19,748 bases of DNA, taken from contig JANWIS010000039.1 in the NCBI GenBank assembly GCA_025449775.1, positions 1 through 19,748 on the forward strand. Direction: 5' to 3'. The position numbers and the translations under genes are program-made. Source of the DNA: Ignavibacteriaceae bacterium. GTDB taxonomy: Bacteria > Bacteroidota > Ignavibacteria > Ignavibacteriales > Ignavibacteriaceae. The notes under the pieces were generated by a model. It saw nothing but the letters and a program-made list of their open reading frames with translations, had not been told where the DNA came from and searched no databases. Positions 7,610-14,954 of this stretch are shown here, piece after piece. Position 1 is the first letter of the stretch, and each line of letters starts with the position of its first letter.

Positions 7610-8296
7610 ATGAAACTCTCAAAATATCTAGTTTATTTTCTATCCCTTGTTTTCCTGTTATCTCTGAATTCCTTTGCTCAAGAAGAAGAGATGACTGAAG
7701 AAGAATGGGAAGCTGAAATGACCCGGCTCAACGGGAAAAAGCAGGCGTTAACATCTGAGATGGAAACGCTAAATGCTGATATGGAAAACTTGAATGCTAC
7801 AAAATCAGGTTTACAGGATCCTGAACAATGCATCGATGAACTTTATGCTATGGTTGGTGCAACAAGAAAAGATGTTGACAACTATAGAAATGCTGTTAAT
7901 GAACTTGATGGTAAGATCAAAAGAAAAGAAAGTCCAAAAGCTGATAGACAAGCTGATCTGGATGCATTAAAGAAGAATAAAATAAGTGCTCTACCTGAAT
8001 TCTTCGATAAAGTTCACAATAGGATGCAAAAAGCCCTTGATGATTGGATGGATGCTCCACCTGTAATTTCTTATACAGTTGTTAAAGGTGATCATCTTTG
8101 GGGAATTGCAAGAAAGAAAGAACATTACGGTAACGGTTTTGCATGGCCTGTAATATATAATGCAAACAGAGATAAGATTAAGAATCCTGATTTGATTTAT
8201 CCTAATCAGACATTCTCAATTCCACCTCTGACCCAGGAAGAAAAAGATAAATACGAAAAATTAAGAGCTAATTACAAACCAGCTCCGGTGCAATAA
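7610..8296 (+). CDS. Exported coiled-coil LysM-domain protein
   Basis: With the ATG at 7610 the protein has 228 residues. GGAG at 7600-7603 sits correctly for this start; a TTG at 7598 would put four extra charged residues before the signal peptide and overlap that site. A signal peptide (about 1-23, cleavage after SFA) is followed by an acidic, helical, probably coiled-coil region (about 27-125) with a lone cysteine at 74. A LysM domain lies near the C-terminus (about 155-205): YTVVKGDHLWGIA, then WPVIYNANRDKIKNPDLIYPNQTFSIP. LysM domains bind the glycan backbone of peptidoglycan. A short charged tail follows. It is paired with the upstream coiled-coil lipoprotein and ends in a strong terminator. 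The likely role is structural linkage of envelope layers; no catalytic domain is present. Confidence 0.9.
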   Translation: MKLSKYLVYFLSLVFLLSLNSFAQEEEMTEEEWEAEMTRLNGKKQALTSEMETLNADMENLNATKSGLQDPEQCIDELYAMVGATRKDVDNYRNAVNELDGKIKRKESPKADRQADLDALKKNKISALPEFFDKVHNRMQKALDDWMDAPPVISYTVVKGDHLWGIARKKEHYGNGFAWPVIYNANRDKIKNPDLIYPNQTFSIPPLTQEEKDKYEKLRANYKPAPVQ

Positions 8297-8334
8297 GAGT
8301 AATTTAATTTGGTTGAGTTATTTAAACTTAGGAA

Positions 8335-8368
8335 AACCCTTGTTCCTTTATCGGGACGAGGGTTTTTT
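8335..8368 (+). terminator. Strong intrinsic terminator after the LysM gene
   Basis: AACCCTTGTTCC (8335-8346) pairs with GGGACGAGGGTT (8353-8364) around a 6-nt loop. This gives a 12-bp stem with only G-T wobbles as imperfections, followed by a T run (8363-8368). It is the best terminator in the window. It ends 16 nt before the phoH start codon, leaving almost no room for a promoter between them. Confidence 0.93.
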
Positions 8369-8384
8369 CATTTAAAATTCTAAT

Positions 8385-9353
8385 ATGACTGCATTTGAAA
8401 AAAAAGTAATATTCGATAATGTGAATATGCAGGATCTTCTAGGGTTCAATGACACAAATTTAAAAATCCTTGAAGACAGATTTAACACAACAATTATAGT
8501 AAGAGGCGATACTGTTATTTTGAAAGGTGTGATGCAAGAAATTGAGCTTATTGAAAAAATCTTAAAAGAAATGACATACGTCCTCAATACGAGTGGTTTG
8601 CTTAGTGTTAATGATGTGGATACGATTATGAATCTTACCATTGAAGGTAAACAGGTAATTGAAGAAGATGAGATCGACTCAATTATTTTGTTCACAAAGA
8701 AAGATGTAATTAAAGCCCGCACACCAGGTCAGATCAATTATATTAATCTTGCCCGGAAGAATGATATTTGTTTTGCAATCGGTCCTGCCGGTACTGGTAA
8801 GACATATCTGGCAGTTGCAATTGCTGTATCTGCATTGAAAAGGGGATTGGTCAAAAAATTAATTCTTGCAAGACCGGCTGTTGAAGCCGGTGAAAGTCTT
8901 GGATTTTTACCTGGTGACTTCAGAGAAAAGATCGATCCATATTTGCGTCCGCTTTATGATGCTCTTGATGATATGATTCCTTCCGAGAAATTAAAAATTT
9001 ATATCGAAAAAAGAATTATTGAAATAGTTCCATTGGCTTATATGCGTGGACGAACATTAAACAATGCCTATGTTATTCTTGATGAAGCTCAAAATGCCAC
9101 AACAATGCAGATGAAAATGTTTTTAACAAGATTGGGTGGAAATTCCAAATCAATAATAACCGGGGATATAACACAGATAGATCTTCCTGCAAAACAAATA
9201 AGCGGTTTAGTACAAGCAAGAGAAATATTATCAAAAGTTGAAGGAATAGCTTTTGCTTACTTCGATAAAAGCGATGTAGTGAGACATAAGCTTGTTAAAG
9301 ATATAATCGATGCTTATGAAAAATCAAATAATGACAGGAACGGAAATACTTAA
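8385..9353 (+). CDS. phoH: PhoH family P-loop ATPase
   Basis: PhoH-like proteins are cytosolic ATPases of the superfamily 1 helicase-like fold, linked to RNA metabolism and, in some bacteria, phosphate starvation. The 322-residue protein has the usual length of the chromosomal PhoH/YbeZ type. An N-terminal KH-like region spans about 10-65, and the ATPase domain begins near TPGQINYINLA, with Walker A GPAGTGKT (133-140) and Walker B VILDEAQNAT (230-239). The sensor-like RLGGNSKSIITGDITQIDLP segment is standard for the family. The start ATG has no obvious ribosome binding site and lies 16 nt past a terminator. The usual downstream partner ybeY is not adjacent: mazG follows on the opposite strand, and the two stop codons overlap by 4 nt. 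Confidence 0.95.
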   Translation: MTAFEKKVIFDNVNMQDLLGFNDTNLKILEDRFNTTIIVRGDTVILKGVMQEIELIEKILKEMTYVLNTSGLLSVNDVDTIMNLTIEGKQVIEEDEIDSIILFTKKDVIKARTPGQINYINLARKNDICFAIGPAGTGKTYLAVAIAVSALKRGLVKKLILARPAVEAGESLGFLPGDFREKIDPYLRPLYDALDDMIPSEKLKIYIEKRIIEIVPLAYMRGRTLNNAYVILDEAQNATTMQMKMFLTRLGGNSKSIITGDITQIDLPAKQISGLVQAREILSKVEGIAFAYFDKSDVVRHKLVKDIIDAYEKSNNDRNGNT

Positions 9354-10111
9354 AAAAGTTTTTTACTCTCATCCCAATACTGATCCATTTCCTTTAGTTT
9401 TACATCACTCATTTTCTTTCCTAGTTCCTTGATTTTATTTTCGATGTAGCTAAACCTGTTAATGAATTTTGTATTTGTCCTGCGAAGTGCATTCTCCGGA
9501 TTAACATTTAAAAACCTTGAATAGTTTACAAGTGCAAAAAAAACATCTCCGATCTCTTGTTCCAGCTTTTCATAATTTCCTTCATCTTCAGAACGATGCA
9601 TTTCGTCAATCTCTTCAATTACTTTGTTCCACACATCTTCTTTTTTTTCCCAATCGAACCCGACTTTAGCTGCTTTCTCCTGCAGTCTGTGCGCTCTTTG
9701 CAGTGCCGGGAGAATTTCGGGAACTCCATCTAATACTGATTTTCTTCCTTCACTCATTTTTATTTCTTCCCAATTCTTCTTCACTTCTTCAGCTCCTGAA
9801 ACCTTCAATTCTCCAAAAACATGCGGGTGTCTCCGGATTAATTTTTCTCGTATAGAATCGATTACGTCCTCTATTTCAAACTCTTTAGTTTCAGAGGCAA
9901 TGGTTGTGTGGAATACAATGTGAAGTAATAGATCACCCAATTCATTTTTCAGCTCTGCAAAATCTTTTTTCTCGATCGCTTCAACAACTTCGTAAACTTC
10001 TTCTATTGTTGCTGCTTTTATCGAGTCGTTAGTTTGTTCACGATCCCATGGACATTCTTTTCTCAATCTTTTAACTATCTCAACGAATTCATTAAATTTG
10101 TTCGAGTTCAT
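9350..10111 (-). CDS. mazG: Nucleoside triphosphate pyrophosphohydrolase MazG
   Basis: MazG hydrolyses nucleoside triphosphates to monophosphates and pyrophosphate, cleaning the nucleotide pool and affecting ppGpp levels during stress. The 253-residue protein is the full tandem form. The N-terminal repeat carries ECPWDREQT, Glu38/Glu41 in IEEVYE and ELGD (57-60). The C-terminal repeat carries EEIDE (168-172) and EIGD (188-191), completing the EExxE plus ExxD metal-binding pattern; RRHPHVFG is also typical. The ATG start has an AAGGA about 9 nt upstream. No mazEF toxin-antitoxin genes are adjacent, so this is the stand-alone housekeeping form. It diverges from the ridA-family gene with a 100-nt gap and converges on phoH. 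Confidence 0.96.
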   Translation of the reverse strand: MNSNKFNEFVEIVKRLRKECPWDREQTNDSIKAATIEEVYEVVEAIEKKDFAELKNELGDLLLHIVFHTTIASETKEFEIEDVIDSIREKLIRRHPHVFGELKVSGAEEVKKNWEEIKMSEGRKSVLDGVPEILPALQRAHRLQEKAAKVGFDWEKKEDVWNKVIEEIDEMHRSEDEGNYEKLEQEIGDVFFALVNYSRFLNVNPENALRRTNTKFINRFSYIENKIKELGKKMSDVKLKEMDQYWDESKKLF

Positions 10112-10211
10112 AAATTAAATCCTTATATCTTTTAAATTCTAAAATTTATTTTCCGGATAGATTGTAAATTTAATCAAAATATTTCTACCTGGATTAATTG
10201 AAAGAAAAATT

Positions 10212-10667
10212 ATGATCGAAGAAAAAATCAAACAAATTGGTATCATTCTTCCTGAAGCTCCAAAACCATTAGCCTCATATATTCCTGCAATACAGTCAGG
10301 AAATTTCGTGATGACTTCAGGGCAGATTCCAATTGCTGGCGGTTCAGTTAAATTTGTAGGGAAAGTTGGAAAGGATCTTTCTGAAGAACAGGGAAAAGAA
10401 GCTGCAAAGTTGTGTGCAATAAATTGTTTAAGCGCAATTAAAAGTATAATCGGAAACCTCGACAGAATCAAAAGAATTGTAAAGTTAACAGTTTTTGTAA
10501 ATAGTGCAGAAGGCTTTTCAGCTCAGCCAAAAGTAGCGAATGGTGCTTCTGACTTGATAGTAGAAATTTTTGGTGATGCGGGAAAACATGTTCGAAGTGC
10601 TGTTGGAGTTAGTGAGCTTCCGCTTAACTCAGCAGTTGAAATTGAAATGATTGCCGAAGTGAACTGA
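10212..10667 (+). CDS. RidA family protein (long subfamily)
   Basis: RidA proteins hydrolyse reactive enamine/imine intermediates released by PLP enzymes such as threonine dehydratase; several subfamilies have other or unknown roles. At 151 residues this is about 20 longer at the N-terminus than E. coli RidA and resembles the chorismate-mutase-like YjgF subgroup often annotated simply as a RidA family protein. The family core is visible: ASYIPAIQSGNFVMTSGQIP near the start, and HVRSAVGVSELPLNSAVEIE at the end. Arg128 aligns with the substrate-binding arginine of RidA and Glu135 lies close by. It is a single gene, divergent from mazG and converging on trpG/pabA. True imine deaminase activity is likely but not certain because of the subgroup. 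Confidence 0.92.
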   Translation: MIEEKIKQIGIILPEAPKPLASYIPAIQSGNFVMTSGQIPIAGGSVKFVGKVGKDLSEEQGKEAAKLCAINCLSAIKSIIGNLDRIKRIVKLTVFVNSAEGFSAQPKVANGASDLIVEIFGDAGKHVRSAVGVSELPLNSAVEIEMIAEVN

Positions 10668-10696
10668 TAAATCGGTACTATTGATTTAACCAGTTC
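10661..10696. terminator. Hairpin spanning both convergent stop codons (candidate bidirectional terminator)
   Basis: GAACTG (10661-10666) pairs with CAGTTC (10691-10696), and TAAATC (10668-10673) pairs with GATTTA (10683-10688), leaving a 1-by-2 internal bulge and a 9-nt loop. The structure covers the end of the ridA-family gene and the end of trpG/pabA, 10 nt apart. There is no T run on either side, so it is not a classical intrinsic terminator. It may protect 3' ends or help stop converging polymerases. Confidence 0.5.
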
Positions 10697-11244
10697 TCGA
10701 TAATCTTATAACCGAATGGAGTTAAAATTGATTCAGGATGAAATTGTATTCCTTCAAGAGAGTATAGTTGATGTCGAATTCCCATAATTTCTCCTGTAGA
10801 AGTTTTAGCTGTGACTTTAATTTCTTCGGGAAGAGTATTCTCCTTTACAATAAGTGAATGATAACGCATTGCTTCAAAATTCTGCGGAACACTTTTAAAG
10901 ATGTAATTATTATCATGCACAACAACCGAAGTCTTGCCATGGAAAATTTCATCGGCAATAATTATTTCTGCACCGAACAAATAACAAATTGCCTGCATTC
11001 CAAGGCAGACGCCTAATATCGGAATTGAATTCCCAAATTCTTTAATTACCTCGAGTGATAAACCGGAATTCTCTGGTCTTCCTGGTCCTGGTGAAATTAA
11101 AATCTTATCCGGCTCTAAACTTCCGACTTCATTTGCTGTCAATTCATCGTTTCTTACAACAATTAACTCAATCTTATATTTACCAAGCATCTGAACAAGG
11201 TTGAATGTGAATGAGTCATAATTATCAATTACAAGTATTCTCAA
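10678..11244 (-). CDS. trpG/pabA: Anthranilate/aminodeoxychorismate synthase glutamine amidotransferase subunit
   Basis: This class I amidotransferase supplies ammonia from glutamine to anthranilate synthase (tryptophan) or aminodeoxychorismate synthase (folate). The 188-residue length is standard. The N-terminus ILVIDNYDSFTFNLVQ, the oxyanion strand ISPGPGRPENSG, the nucleophile Cys80 in GVCLGMQ, and His169/Glu171 in QFHPESILTP are all intact. The start is a TTG at 11244, supported by AGGA about 9 nt upstream and by the family N-terminus. No trpE or pabB is adjacent, so the sequence does not decide between pathways; such orphan copies often serve both. It converges on the ridA-family gene and diverges from panD. 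Confidence 0.95.
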   Translation of the reverse strand: MRILVIDNYDSFTFNLVQMLGKYKIELIVVRNDELTANEVGSLEPDKILISPGPGRPENSGLSLEVIKEFGNSIPILGVCLGMQAICYLFGAEIIIADEIFHGKTSVVVHDNNYIFKSVPQNFEAMRYHSLIVKENTLPEEIKVTAKTSTGEIMGIRHQLYSLEGIQFHPESILTPFGYKIIENWLNQ

Positions 11245-11331
11245 AATATTCCTATTAAATTTAGATAATTAATTAAAATGATATTCGAACAAGTGAATCA
11301 AATTTGTAAACATCATTGCTTATTGTTCCCC

Positions 11332-11361
11332 TTGAATCTGAGAATTTGCATTAAGTATATT
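11332..11361 (+). promoter_or_regulatory. Candidate promoter for panD
   Basis: TTGAAT (11332-11337) and TATATT (11356-11361) lie 18 nt apart, about 30 nt before the panD start. The same -10 region reads TATATTTG, which also fits the TAnnTTTG element of Bacteroidota promoters. The 148-nt divergent gap between trpG/pabA and panD is a natural place for a promoter. Tentative because of the AT-rich background. Confidence 0.4.
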
Positions 11362-11392
11362 TGATTGTAAAAATTAAAAGGAAAAAGTTTTA

Positions 11393-11749
11393 ATGCAAAG
11401 AGAAATGTTGAAATCCAAAATACACCGGGTTACCGTAACTCAGGCTGAGCTTTATTACGAAGGAAGTATTACCGTAGATAAAGATTTATTGGAAGCTGCT
11501 GATATTTTACCTTATGAAAAGGTTCAAATATTAAATTTTAATACAGGTTCGAGGATTGATACTTATACAATCGAAGGAAAATCGGGAAGTGGAATAATTT
11601 GTTTAAATGGTCCTGCTGCAAGGTTAGGAACAGTTGGGGATGAGGTAATTGTTGTCAGTTATGTTCATCTGCCCGAGGCTGATGCTAAAAAATTTAAACC
11701 TAAAGTTGTTCTTGTGGATAAAAAAAATAAGATTTCCAAAATCATTTAG
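11393..11749 (+). CDS. panD: Aspartate 1-decarboxylase (pyruvoyl enzyme)
   Basis: PanD makes beta-alanine from aspartate for pantothenate and coenzyme A. The 118-residue proenzyme is of normal length. The self-cleavage site is Gly24-Ser25 in YYEGSITVD, where Ser25 becomes the catalytic pyruvoyl group. The HRVTVTQAEL segment before it and the NGPAARLG segment (Asn-Gly-Ala-Ala type substrate pocket) are conserved. The ATG start follows an AAAGGAAAAAG ribosome binding site. It stands apart from panB and panC, which are not in the window. The maturation factor PanZ is confined to some enterobacteria, so self-processing is expected. A 75-nt gap separates it from the next gene. Confidence 0.97.
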   Translation: MQREMLKSKIHRVTVTQAELYYEGSITVDKDLLEAADILPYEKVQILNFNTGSRIDTYTIEGKSGSGIICLNGPAARLGTVGDEVIVVSYVHLPEADAKKFKPKVVLVDKKNKISKII

Positions 11750-11824
11750 CTCCCTGTGACAGAAATTTTTGTTGCATTTGTTTGGTTATTTATATAAAAT
11801 AGAATTGAAATAACAGGTAATGAT

Positions 11825-12343
11825 GTGAAAAAAAACATACTCATAATTTTACTTTTATCGGCTACAGGTTTATTCGGACAGTTTAAAGATAAAGGACTTG
11901 AAACCATTAGTGTTAAGGATGGTATTGTTTCCGAAAATTCAAATTTTCTTTTCGGATTTCTTAACTCAGATGATTTTATAATGCGTCATTCATTTAGTAT
12001 GAATTATTCATCTTTTGCCGGAGAAGGTGTTTCAATGACAACTTATACGAATACTATGTTTTACAGACTGATGACTAATATGAATGTTCAAGTGGATGTA
12101 AGTGTAAATTATTCTCCATACAGTACGCTTGGAGATCAGTTTCAGAAAGATGTGTCAGGTATTTATATAAGCAACGCTTCACTTAATTACCATCCGTGGA
12201 AAGATTTCTCAATTCACCTTCAGTACAGAAGTATGCCGTTCGGATACGGATATTATCATCCTTTCTATGGTTACGGATCTCCGTTTGATTTTAATTCTCG
12301 TGGAAATGAATTTGAAGCACATTCACCGGTTGATGTTCATTAA
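11825..12343 (+). CDS. Exported protein of unknown function, Tyr/Gly-rich tail
   Basis: I do not recognise this gene. The 172-residue protein starts at a GTG (11825) with AGG about 8 nt upstream; the ATG codons just before it run straight into a stop. A clear signal peptide (about 1-18, cleavage before Gln19 in LFGQ) shows it is exported. The mature part has alternating polar/aromatic segments that look like beta strands (FIMRHSFSMNYSSF, NVQVDVSVNYSPY, DFSIHLQYRS), followed by a Tyr/Gly/Pro/Phe-rich stretch (about 139-155) and a His-ending tail. It has no cysteines after the signal. A small outer-membrane or surface beta protein is the best guess; the strands are too few for a large barrel. 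A weak TTGCAT-17-TAAAAT pair (11772-11800) could be its promoter. The LytR_C gene starts 30 nt downstream. Confidence 0.7.
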   Translation: MKKNILIILLLSATGLFGQFKDKGLETISVKDGIVSENSNFLFGFLNSDDFIMRHSFSMNYSSFAGEGVSMTTYTNTMFYRLMTNMNVQVDVSVNYSPYSTLGDQFQKDVSGIYISNASLNYHPWKDFSIHLQYRSMPFGYGYYHPFYGYGSPFDFNSRGNEFEAHSPVDVH

Positions 12344-12373
12344 CAAAAAATAATTTTTCATAACTCAGGATTA

Positions 12374-12862
12374 ATGAAAGTCATAAAGAATATTAATTAC
12401 TTAAAAGAAAATACTTCCGCTAATAATCTAATTTTAAATTCCTCAATAATAATTCTAATCATAATTAACGTTCTCCTCGTTCATTCGCTTATCAAAAATA
12501 TTTCAGGAACTTTTAACGATTCAGACAATCTTACCGAAACAGATAAATCAAAGCCACGGATACAGGTTGAAGTTCTGAATGGCTGTGGAATAAGCGGAAC
12601 CGCAGAAATAATCACAGAACATTTGAGATCAATTGGATTTGATGTAGTTAACCTTAGTAATTACAGATCATTTGAAATTGATAACAGCATTATTATCACC
12701 AGGAACGATAAAATGAAAAACGCAGAAAAATTTGCAGCAGCCGTTGGACTGGATAAATCAAGCATTATTCAACAGACTCATCCCGATTACCTTCTTGACA
12801 TTACATTTGTTCTTGGAAAAGATTACAACAATTTGATCCCATTAAATAAGAGGTTACATTGA
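12374..12862 (+). CDS. Membrane-anchored LytR_C domain protein
   Basis: The 162-residue protein has one N-terminal membrane helix (about 19-39) and a C-terminal extracytoplasmic LytR_C domain (about 63-152) with the typical VEVLNGCGISGTAE beginning and ITFVLGKDY end. In many bacteria this domain sits at the end of LytR-CpsA-Psr enzymes that attach glycopolymers to the wall. Here it occurs alone, without the catalytic LCP domain, so an enzymatic role is unlikely. Its own role is unknown; envelope binding is a guess. It starts at ATG 12374 after CAGGA, with unusually short spacing, and its stop overlaps the TTG start of rsfS by 4 nt, implying translational coupling. Confidence 0.85.
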   Translation: MKVIKNINYLKENTSANNLILNSSIIILIIINVLLVHSLIKNISGTFNDSDNLTETDKSKPRIQVEVLNGCGISGTAEIITEHLRSIGFDVVNLSNYRSFEIDNSIIITRNDKMKNAEKFAAAVGLDKSSIIQQTHPDYLLDITFVLGKDYNNLIPLNKRLH

Positions 12863-13233
12863 ACTCAAAAACATTTGCCCGGAAAATTTCCGAAATCATT
12901 TTTTCCAAAAAAGGTTTTAATGTTTTGATTCTTGATCTTCGCGAACTGACTACGTTCACCGATTATTTTGTAATATGTTCAGCTGATTCTGATGTTCAGG
13001 TAAAAGCCATCTCCGACCAGCTTGATAATACTTTAACAGAAGAGGGAATAAGATGCTGGCATAAAGAAGGGCTTAAAGCTCTAAGCTGGGTTTTGATGGA
13101 CTACGTTGATGTTGTTGTTCATATTTTTAAGAAAGATTCGCGGGAATTCTATAAGCTTGAAAAACTCTGGGGCGATGCACCTGTAGAAAAAATTGTAGAT
13201 AGTGCAGAAAAGAAAATTTTAACATCCGGATAA
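12859..13233 (+). CDS. rsfS: Ribosomal silencing factor RsfS
   Basis: RsfS (Iojap/YbeB) binds ribosomal protein uL14 and blocks joining of the 30S and 50S subunits when nutrients are scarce. The 124-residue protein is of normal length and carries the family signatures: LRELTTFTDYFVICSADSD (about 28-44), LMDYVDVVVHIF (79-90), and FYKLEKLWGDAP (97-108). The start is a TTG at 12859 overlapping the upstream stop codon (TTGA), with AAGAGG at about 12848-12853 as ribosome binding site. It is translationally coupled to the LytR_C membrane protein. Its common neighbour nadD is absent here, and argS follows after an 84-nt gap in which I see no convincing terminator. Confidence 0.96.
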   Translation: MNSKTFARKISEIIFSKKGFNVLILDLRELTTFTDYFVICSADSDVQVKAISDQLDNTLTEEGIRCWHKEGLKALSWVLMDYVDVVVHIFKKDSREFYKLEKLWGDAPVEKIVDSAEKKILTSG

Positions 13234-13317
13234 CAATCCTTTAGAAGCTGAAACTTTTTTCCTCATCGCTTCTTTGATAAGTTTGCATATCTGATTTCAT
13301 TCATAATTTAACCAGCT

Positions 13318-14949
13318 TTGTTGAAAAAATATCTCTATAAAATTTTTGAATCAGCTAATAAAAGACTCCCATATATTAGCGAGATTGTACTCGTGTTCGA
13401 TACCCCTAAAATTGAAACTCACGGCGATCTGTCATCGAATGCAGCGATGATTCTCTCCAAAAAACTAAAAAGAAATCCAAAAGAAATCGCTGCTGAAATA
13501 ATTTCAAACCTCGAACTTGATAATGCAGTGATAAGTAAAACTGAGATTGCCGGACCCGGATTTATAAATTTCTATTTCACTCCTGAATTTGTTGCTGAGA
13601 TTGTTAAAGAGATCAATAAAGCCGGAGATGATTTTGGAAAATCAAAAAAATATTTCGGTAAAAAAGCTAATGTTGAATTTGTTTCAGCAAACCCAACAGG
13701 ACCATTGACTGTAGGTCATGGAAGAGGAGCTGTTACTGGTGATACAATATCGAATCTCCTTGAATGGGTTGGTTACAAAGTTGACAGGGAATATTATTTC
13801 AACAATGCTGGAAGACAAATGCGTGTGCTTGGTGATTCTGTAAGGATCAGGTACCTGAACCTTCTTGGCAATCAGGTTGTTTTTCCCGAAGATTATTACC
13901 AGGGAGAATATATAAATGATATTGCAAAAAAGATTAAAGATGAATTCAGTGATAAGTTGGTAAATGAATCTGCCGAAGGAAAATTTAAAGAAATTGCCGA
14001 AGCTGAAATCTTCAGTGATATAAAAAACTGTTTATCTCGAATTAATATTCATCATAAAATATTCTTCAATGAAAAATCTTTGTATGATGGTGGAAAAATT
14101 GATGGACTATTAAAAAGGTTTCGTGACTCAGGATTATCTTATGAAAAAGATGGTGCTGTGTGGCTTAAGTTATCTCAAATGGGACTTGATACCGATAAAG
14201 TGATAGTTAAAAATACAGGTGAACCGACTTATCGCTTGCCTGATATTGCTTATCACGAAACCAAATTTGGACGTGGATATGATTTGATGGTCGATTTATT
14301 CGGATCCGATCACACAGCAACTTACCCGGATGTTATTGCTGGTTTAAAAACTCTTGGTTATGATGATAAGAAAATAAAAGTTCTCATCAACCAATTTGTT
14401 ACGATTGTAAAAGATGGAGAAGCGGTGAAGATGTCAACGAGGAAAGCAAATTATATTACTCTTGATGAGCTTATTGATGAAGTCGGAAGTGATGTGGTGC
14501 GATATTTTATAAATATGAGAGCAATCTCATCTCATATGAATTTTGATATCGACCTTGCTAAAAAACAGAGTGATGAAAACCCGGTGTTTTATTTGCAATA
14601 TGCTCATGCAAGAATCTGCTCGATAATCCGGACAGTGAAGGAAGAAAAATTAGAACCGGCAGAAAGCAATCTTCATTTATTAACAGCTGAAGAAGAACAG
14701 TCACTTCTAAAAAAGCTTTGTGGATTTGAAGAAGAGGTTTTGTATAGTGCTGAAAATTATGAACCGCAAAAAATCTGCACTTATCTGGAAGATCTTGCTT
14801 CTGCATTTCATAAATTTTATACGTTTAGAAGGATACTCGGCAGTGAAAAAAATATAGCCGAAGCCCGGTTAGCGCTTGCTGTCGCAACAAAAATTATTAT
14901 AAAGAACGGCTTGTCAATCCTTGGAGTTTCTGCACCGGAGAAGATGTGA
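13318..14949 (+). CDS. argS: Arginyl-tRNA synthetase
   Basis: ArgS charges tRNA-Arg with arginine and needs bound tRNA to activate the amino acid. The 543-residue protein shows the family order: the N-terminal tRNA-recognition domain (to about 100, with THGDLSSNAAM), the class I core beginning FVSANPTGPL (121-130), the EYYFNNAGRQM segment, GSDHTATYP, the KMSKS-type loop KMSTR (371-375), and the C-terminal anticodon-binding domain ending GVSAPEKM. The HIGH-type motif reads TVGH (131-134), with Thr instead of the usual first His. Two adjacent TTG codons (13318, 13321) are the only possible starts after an in-frame TAA; the first in-frame ATG lies inside the conserved N-terminal domain. It ends 5 nt from the convergent comF stop. 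Confidence 0.96.
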   Translation: MLKKYLYKIFESANKRLPYISEIVLVFDTPKIETHGDLSSNAAMILSKKLKRNPKEIAAEIISNLELDNAVISKTEIAGPGFINFYFTPEFVAEIVKEINKAGDDFGKSKKYFGKKANVEFVSANPTGPLTVGHGRGAVTGDTISNLLEWVGYKVDREYYFNNAGRQMRVLGDSVRIRYLNLLGNQVVFPEDYYQGEYINDIAKKIKDEFSDKLVNESAEGKFKEIAEAEIFSDIKNCLSRINIHHKIFFNEKSLYDGGKIDGLLKRFRDSGLSYEKDGAVWLKLSQMGLDTDKVIVKNTGEPTYRLPDIAYHETKFGRGYDLMVDLFGSDHTATYPDVIAGLKTLGYDDKKIKVLINQFVTIVKDGEAVKMSTRKANYITLDELIDEVGSDVVRYFINMRAISSHMNFDIDLAKKQSDENPVFYLQYAHARICSIIRTVKEEKLEPAESNLHLLTAEEEQSLLKKLCGFEEEVLYSAENYEPQKICTYLEDLASAFHKFYTFRRILGSEKNIAEARLALAVATKIIIKNGLSILGVSAPEKM

Positions 14950-14954
14950 AAAAA

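Noticed and set aside
9350..10111. MazG as part of a toxin-antitoxin or phage module
   Set aside because: It is the full-length tandem housekeeping form with no mazEF, integrase or phage genes nearby.
13244..13274. AGAAGC / GCTTCT inverted repeat between rsfS and argS as a terminator or T-box leader
   Set aside because: The 6-bp stem has a 19-nt loop and no T run after it, and the 84-nt gap is far too short for a T-box riboswitch.
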